64,000 bases of DNA from contig NZ_CP119422.1 in the NCBI RefSeq assembly GCF_030506285.1, forward strand, positions 4,761,501-4,825,500, given 5' to 3'. The DNA is from Catalinimonas niigatensis (GTDB taxonomy: Bacteria > Bacteroidota > Bacteroidia > Cytophagales > Cyclobacteriaceae). Below, in pieces: positions 60,099-64,000 of this stretch. The notes beneath the pieces are model-generated. The model was not told the DNA's origin. It did no database searches and worked only from the letters and a program-made list of their open reading frames with translations. A program made the position numbers and the translations under genes. Numbering within the stretch: position 1 is the first letter of the stretch; every line of letters begins with the position of its first letter.

Positions 60099-62783
60099 CT
60101 ATTCTGTTTTAAGTGAATCTACAGGGTTGGTTTTTGCAGTGGTATAAGTCCGATAGCATACAGTTAAAAATGAGATGAACATTAACATTAGTCCGGGAAT
60201 CAAAAAGAGATCAATGCTGATGCCAACTTTATAAGCATAGTTCTCCAGCCAGGCTTTTCCTCCGATGATGATAGCTGGAACAGCGAGTCCAACAGCAATG
60301 AGCAATAGCATAAGGTACTCACGGGACAAAAGCATCATCAGGTGACCCACACCGGCACCCAGCACTTTTCGGATACCAATCTCCTTGATGCGCAAAGTGG
60401 CAGAGTAGGAAACCAGGGCAAACAGCCCGATGCAAGCAATGAAGATAGCCAACGCAGAAAAAGCAGAGAATAGATTTCTAAATTGAATATCTGCTTGGTA
60501 TTGTTTGTTGAAGTGGGCATCCAAGAAAAAATAATCAAAAGGGTTTCCAGGAAATACTGAATCGTAAGTAGCGTTAATAAAAGCAATGGTTTCTGGAATA
60601 TCGGATAAATTGATCCTGAAAGAAAAATAAGCTCCATATGCATCATTGAGTGCAAAAAGAGAAGGCATCTGAGCTTTTTGAAGGGAGTTCCAATAAAAAT
60701 CTTTTACTACTCCTACTATTTCAACTTCCACAGTATCTCCTACAATAGTAATCAATTTTTCATGGAGAGCATCTTCAGGTGAATCAAATCCAAAAGCTTT
60801 GACTGCTTTTTCATTGATGATGACTGGTCCGTCGTTTCCTGATCTTTGCATATCATTAATTCGCATATCCCTAGTAAACGTTGTACCCGCTAAGAGCTGT
60901 AGATCAAAGGTTTGTGTAAATTCACCGTCTACCTGTTCAACGTTTACGAGTTGTTCTGTTTCCCTTAATTTATCTTTTCTCCAAACATAACCTCTAAACA
61001 TATTACCCGTTCCTGGTACTGCTCCGGTACCTGTAACTGATGCAATAGAGTGGTAGCGGCTTGCCTCATTTTTAAATGTATTGTATAAATTTCTCAGGTT
61101 ACTGTAATCCATTACACGAGGTCCTTGAACGACCAGGATTTTTTCCATGTCAATGCCCATATCCTGGCTTTTCATGAAGGTGATTTGCTTATATACCAGG
61201 TATGTACCAGAAATGAGAAGTAATGAAATCAAAAATTGAAAAGCTATTAACGCTTTTCTTAAGCTGAAACCTTGCTTTGTAGTGGTCTTTCCAGATTTTA
61301 ATATACTTACAGGTTTAAATGAAGATAGTACAAATGCGGGATAAAGACCGGAGAGTAAAGCTCCAAGGAAGATGATCTGTAAAAAAATTAACCAGAATTT
61401 TGTGCTTTGTAAAACACTGAAAGTAATCTCTTGATTGATGAGGTCATTAAGAATAGGAAGCATAATGTAAGCAATGCCTATGGCTAACAGAGCAGCCACG
61501 AGGTTAATAAGCAATGACTCTGTTATAAATTGACCAATCAACTGCCATTTTAAAGCACCGATAGATTTTCGTACTCCTACTTCCTTGGCTCTTTGCATCG
61601 CCCTTGCTGTGGATAAATTAATGAAATTCACCCATGCCATTAGCAGAATGAAAATGACCACTACTGTAAAAAATTGTATCCTTTGGATATTTGATGAAGA
61701 TTCTGATCTTAAGTGGATATCAGTTAAAGGTTGGAGTTTTGTTTCTATCTTTACATTGGATTGGGCTAACTTATCACCGATATGCGAAGTAATTAACCGG
61801 TCAAATTTTTCCCCTACTTCCTTGAGCTTTGTATTTTCATTTAGGGTAACATAAGTGGTAAAGTTATCCCATGACCACCCATCTTCTGTTCTATAAGATC
61901 TGTCGTTTTCCAATAAATTTGAAAGAGGTAGTAATATGTCAAACTCCATATGACTATTGTCTGGTAAATTTTGTAGCACTCCTCTTACTATGAAGTTTCC
62001 ACTCAAGACTCCTAGTTCTAACTTTAACTCTTTACCTATAGGATTAACATTGCCAAAATACTTTTCGGCTAGTTTTTCAGTAATGATTACATCATATTTT
62101 CCTGAGAGTCCAGTATTCTCATCTCCGTATTTAAGAGGAAAGCTGAACATCTGTAAAAAGTTACTGTCTACATACCAGAGGTTGTTTTCTAAATAAGGTT
62201 CGTTTTGTTCCGGATTTGTCACCACGGGACTTATGGAATGAGGATGAGTGCGTACAAAGCTCTCCATTTCAGGAATCATGTCATCTGCTGCTGGGCCAAG
62301 CCCGTAAGTAGTAGATGCATCAAGTCCTATGTCTTCTCCATTTCTGGTACCAGTAAATGTTATTCTATAAGTGTTCTCATCATTCTCATGAAACTGGTCA
62401 TAGCTTAATTCAAAGTGGATGTACTGATAGATCAGCAGGCAGACGCCCATGCCTGCCGCAAGTCCTAGTATGTTGATTGCTGTATAAAACTTATGCTTGA
62501 GTAAAACTCTGGTGCTAATGTTAAAGTAATGTCGGAGCATAGGTATATGATTTGGAGAATAATGCTTTTCATTTTTTCTGATATAGTCAGGATGCAGAAA
62601 CATCAAAATGTTAATCCAGTAAAGTGCTTTTGCTTTCCAAAGTCCCTGATCGTCCACCCTCCTCTGAAATAGCTCGTATAGATCGCCTTCTACTTCATCC
62701 ACCAATTCTGCACGGCAATACCAGCGCAGGAAGCGAGTGGCTAACTTTGGTGGCTCAGGTTGATGTTTTGGCAGCTTGCTCAT
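60099..62783 (-). CDS. FtsX/MacB-type ABC transporter permease with prefix domain
   Basis: An 894-residue integral membrane protein. A soluble prefix domain (about 1-75, RFLRWYCRAELVDEVEGDLY) is followed by two MacB_PCD-FtsX repeats: an N-terminal helix (INILGLAAGMGVCLLIYQYI), periplasmic domain, three helices, then a second helix near 510 and three more at the C-terminus, ending NPVDSLKTE. No ATPase is encoded beside it. Members in Cytophagales pair with a PadR regulator, as here, 3 bp upstream. Confidence 0.9.
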   Translation of the reverse strand: MSKLPKHQPEPPKLATRFLRWYCRAELVDEVEGDLYELFQRRVDDQGLWKAKALYWINILMFLHPDYIRKNEKHYSPNHIPMLRHYFNISTRVLLKHKFYTAINILGLAAGMGVCLLIYQYIHFELSYDQFHENDENTYRITFTGTRNGEDIGLDASTTYGLGPAADDMIPEMESFVRTHPHSISPVVTNPEQNEPYLENNLWYVDSNFLQMFSFPLKYGDENTGLSGKYDVIITEKLAEKYFGNVNPIGKELKLELGVLSGNFIVRGVLQNLPDNSHMEFDILLPLSNLLENDRSYRTEDGWSWDNFTTYVTLNENTKLKEVGEKFDRLITSHIGDKLAQSNVKIETKLQPLTDIHLRSESSSNIQRIQFFTVVVIFILLMAWVNFINLSTARAMQRAKEVGVRKSIGALKWQLIGQFITESLLINLVAALLAIGIAYIMLPILNDLINQEITFSVLQSTKFWLIFLQIIFLGALLSGLYPAFVLSSFKPVSILKSGKTTTKQGFSLRKALIAFQFLISLLLISGTYLVYKQITFMKSQDMGIDMEKILVVQGPRVMDYSNLRNLYNTFKNEASRYHSIASVTGTGAVPGTGNMFRGYVWRKDKLRETEQLVNVEQVDGEFTQTFDLQLLAGTTFTRDMRINDMQRSGNDGPVIINEKAVKAFGFDSPEDALHEKLITIVGDTVEVEIVGVVKDFYWNSLQKAQMPSLFALNDAYGAYFSFRINLSDIPETIAFINATYDSVFPGNPFDYFFLDAHFNKQYQADIQFRNLFSAFSALAIFIACIGLFALVSYSATLRIKEIGIRKVLGAGVGHLMMLLSREYLMLLLIAVGLAVPAIIIGGKAWLENYAYKVGISIDLFLIPGLMLMFISFLTVCYRTYTTAKTNPVDSLKTE

Positions 62784-62786
62784 CTG

Positions 62787-63125
62787 TTAACTCATTTTTA
62801 TATCCCATACCACTTTAGGAATGGCGTCCCACAGTTCATTGCGCATGGTCCTGGCTTCTCTTAATGCTTCTTTGCCTGAATTGGTGATGGTAAAGAGTCG
62901 TTTGTTTCTTCCTCCTCTTTCTTCAGTTGCTCCTCCCATGTGAGAGCGCAGAAAACCTTTCTGCTCCATCCTCATCAGGGCCTTGTGTACCGAACTTACT
63001 GTTACACTTCTTCCAGTACGCTCTTCTATTTCATCAGTAATGGCTAGTCCATAAGCATCATCATAGAGAATACCTACAGTAAGTAATACAAGCTCTTCAA
63101 ATTCGCCAATGTGGGTCCCTTTCAT
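62787..63125 (-). CDS. PadR-family transcriptional regulator
   Basis: A 112-residue winged-helix protein from 63125 (MKGTHIGEFEELVLLTVGIL). YGLAITDEIEERTGRSVTVS leads to SSVHKALMRMEQKGFLRS and the wing GGRNKRLFTITNSGK. An upstream extension to 63197 adds a hydrophobic leader unlike the family, so it is left out. It probably represses the permease gene with which it forms an operon. Confidence 0.9.
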   Translation of the reverse strand: MKGTHIGEFEELVLLTVGILYDDAYGLAITDEIEERTGRSVTVSSVHKALMRMEQKGFLRSHMGGATEERGGRNKRLFTITNSGKEALREARTMRNELWDAIPKVVWDIKMS

Positions 63126-63256
63126 ATTTGTTTTCCTTATGCCTAACAAATATAATAAAGATGATGCAACAAAAAAATGATATGTGAAAATAGACATTTA
63201 TCGCCCGTGTAGACGCTAATCTCAAATTTCAGAAATGAATATGAGTTACCTTTATT

Positions 63257-64000
63257 TTAGCTTACAGGCTTGCAATTCCTTTTATGAACATTGTGGGCAT
63301 TGACATTAGAAAACTGTCCCTCACAGTGAGGGCAGTATAATTTCTCGTATGCCATGAAGATTTTGTCTTTCTGGTCTTTTGATATTCGTTGGGTTTGGAG
63401 AAGCTCTTTTTCAAGAGCCTGGTTCTTCTCGTTTGCAGTGGTAAGCTCCTGGTAGTGGATATTAACTTTTTCCTTTGATTCTGTTAGCTCTTCGTTCACC
63501 CTTTGTAATTCTTGTGAGAGATTCGTAGCTGTATCGTTAGATTTGGTTGCTTCTCGCTGAGTGGCCGTAAGTTGCTGTTGCAATCTGGTTAGCTCTTCGT
63601 TGAGCATGCTGACCTCTTCGTTCTTTTGCCGTAGCTGTTCGTTAGCTGTTTGCAATTTATCTACAGCTGAGCAGTTGTCTTTTACTTCGTAGTATTTGCC
63701 TACCAGAAGATAAACCACCAGATAGTTGATACTTGCAATCAGGATAGAAAAAAGATGAGCACTAAATATCTCACGCTGTTCCTTTCCGGTAAAATTAAAT
63801 GCATCAAAGAAGAGGGCTGTAATTCCATAGGAACAAAAAGCATAAAAAATAGTAAAGGCATGGCTCACCAGTTTGCTGTTGGTGGCTGTGAGCAAGATCA
63901 TCAAATGAATAGCCACTGCCAGAAAGCCAGCAGCTACTTCTCTGGATATACTGCCCATCTCAGCAGGTAACAAACCACTGATCAGGGCCTGAGATTCAAA
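63257..64000 (-). CDS. Membrane coiled-coil protein with C-terminal zinc-finger-like end (5' end beyond window)
   Basis: At least 247 residues are visible; the frame stays open to the window edge, so the true start lies outside. About four hydrophobic helices (AAGFLAVAIHLMILLTA, AFTIFYAFCSYGITALFF, HLFSILIASINYLVVYLLV) are followed by a long coiled coil (ANEQLRQKNEEVSMLNEELT onward) and a final CPHCEGQF...NVHKRNC, a C2HC-type zinc-finger-like motif. Function unknown. Confidence 0.6.
   Translation of the reverse strand, partial: FESQALISGLLPAEMGSISREVAAGFLAVAIHLMILLTATNSKLVSHAFTIFYAFCSYGITALFFDAFNFTGKEQREIFSAHLFSILIASINYLVVYLLVGKYYEVKDNCSAVDKLQTANEQLRQKNEEVSMLNEELTRLQQQLTATQREATKSNDTATNLSQELQRVNEELTESKEKVNIHYQELTTANEKNQALEKELLQTQRISKDQKDKIFMAYEKLYCPHCEGQFSNVNAHNVHKRNCKPVS

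Overview
The window reads as a chromosomal stretch of a Bacteroidota bacterium, most likely order Cytophagales. Supporting signs are a low-to-moderate GC content with AT-rich gaps, few Shine-Dalgarno sites, a Bacteroidetes-type tyrosine integrase, HTH proteins of the DUF4248 kind, and an FtsX-type permease carrying the N-terminal prefix domain typical of Cytophagales. The species cannot be named from sequence alone.

Layout. (1) 1-10.6 kb is core chromosome: an alpha/beta hydrolase, recA, a DUF2265-type metallopeptidase, DUF3108 and DUF4174 proteins, a free methionine-R-sulfoxide reductase, fabG, a VWA-like membrane protein, hflX, a TPR/SH3 membrane protein and tRNA-Lys(TTT). (2) 10.8-14.6 kb begins the accessory DNA: an integrase just downstream of the tRNA, a hicAB toxin-antitoxin pair, and short same-strand genes separated by attC-like inverted repeats. 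(3) 14.6-29 kb is a minus-strand virus-like module: spanin-like overlapping genes, a 911-residue ConA/LamG-like fibre protein, a DnaB/RadA-like ATPase, a lysine-rich basic protein, a 1498-residue helicase and an adenine methyltransferase. A plus-strand AT-rich cargo pair ending in a perfect 54-nt palindrome interrupts it. (4) 29-32.4 kb holds a wrecked umuC, an exported helical protein and a degenerate repeat array with a 58-59 nt period. (5) 32.4-47.2 kb is a defence island: serine resolvase, Xre regulator, then hsdM-hsdS-two DUF262 (GmrS-like) genes-hsdR-YgjP-like metalloprotease in one overlapping operon, followed by an opposing two-gene unit of unknown function. (6) 47.5-60.1 kb is a second virus-like module of about 23 small genes, mostly minus strand: holin, GH108 endolysin, a second murein-active-looking protein, a transglutaminase-like protein, capsid-type beta-rich proteins and about a dozen small proteins each with a single membrane helix. 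(7) 60.1-64 kb looks chromosomal: FtsX permease, PadR regulator and a coiled-coil/zinc-ribbon membrane protein cut by the window edge.

The most interesting proposal is that modules (3) and (6) are two halves of one integrated, probably tailless and membrane-containing virus, or a derivative of one, with the defence island lodged between them. No terminase, portal, tape-measure or tail-sheath gene is recognisable. There are instead many small tail-anchored or N-anchored membrane proteins, candidate single-jelly-roll capsid proteins with a hairpin terminator directly downstream, and a full lysis set. At least seven of the module-(6) proteins share a short peptide, [MNGS]-I-D-x-x-[EDA]-[FI], either at the N-terminus or inside the chain, which looks like an assembly or processing signal. 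The virus identification is inference; the architecture and the shared peptide are seen directly.
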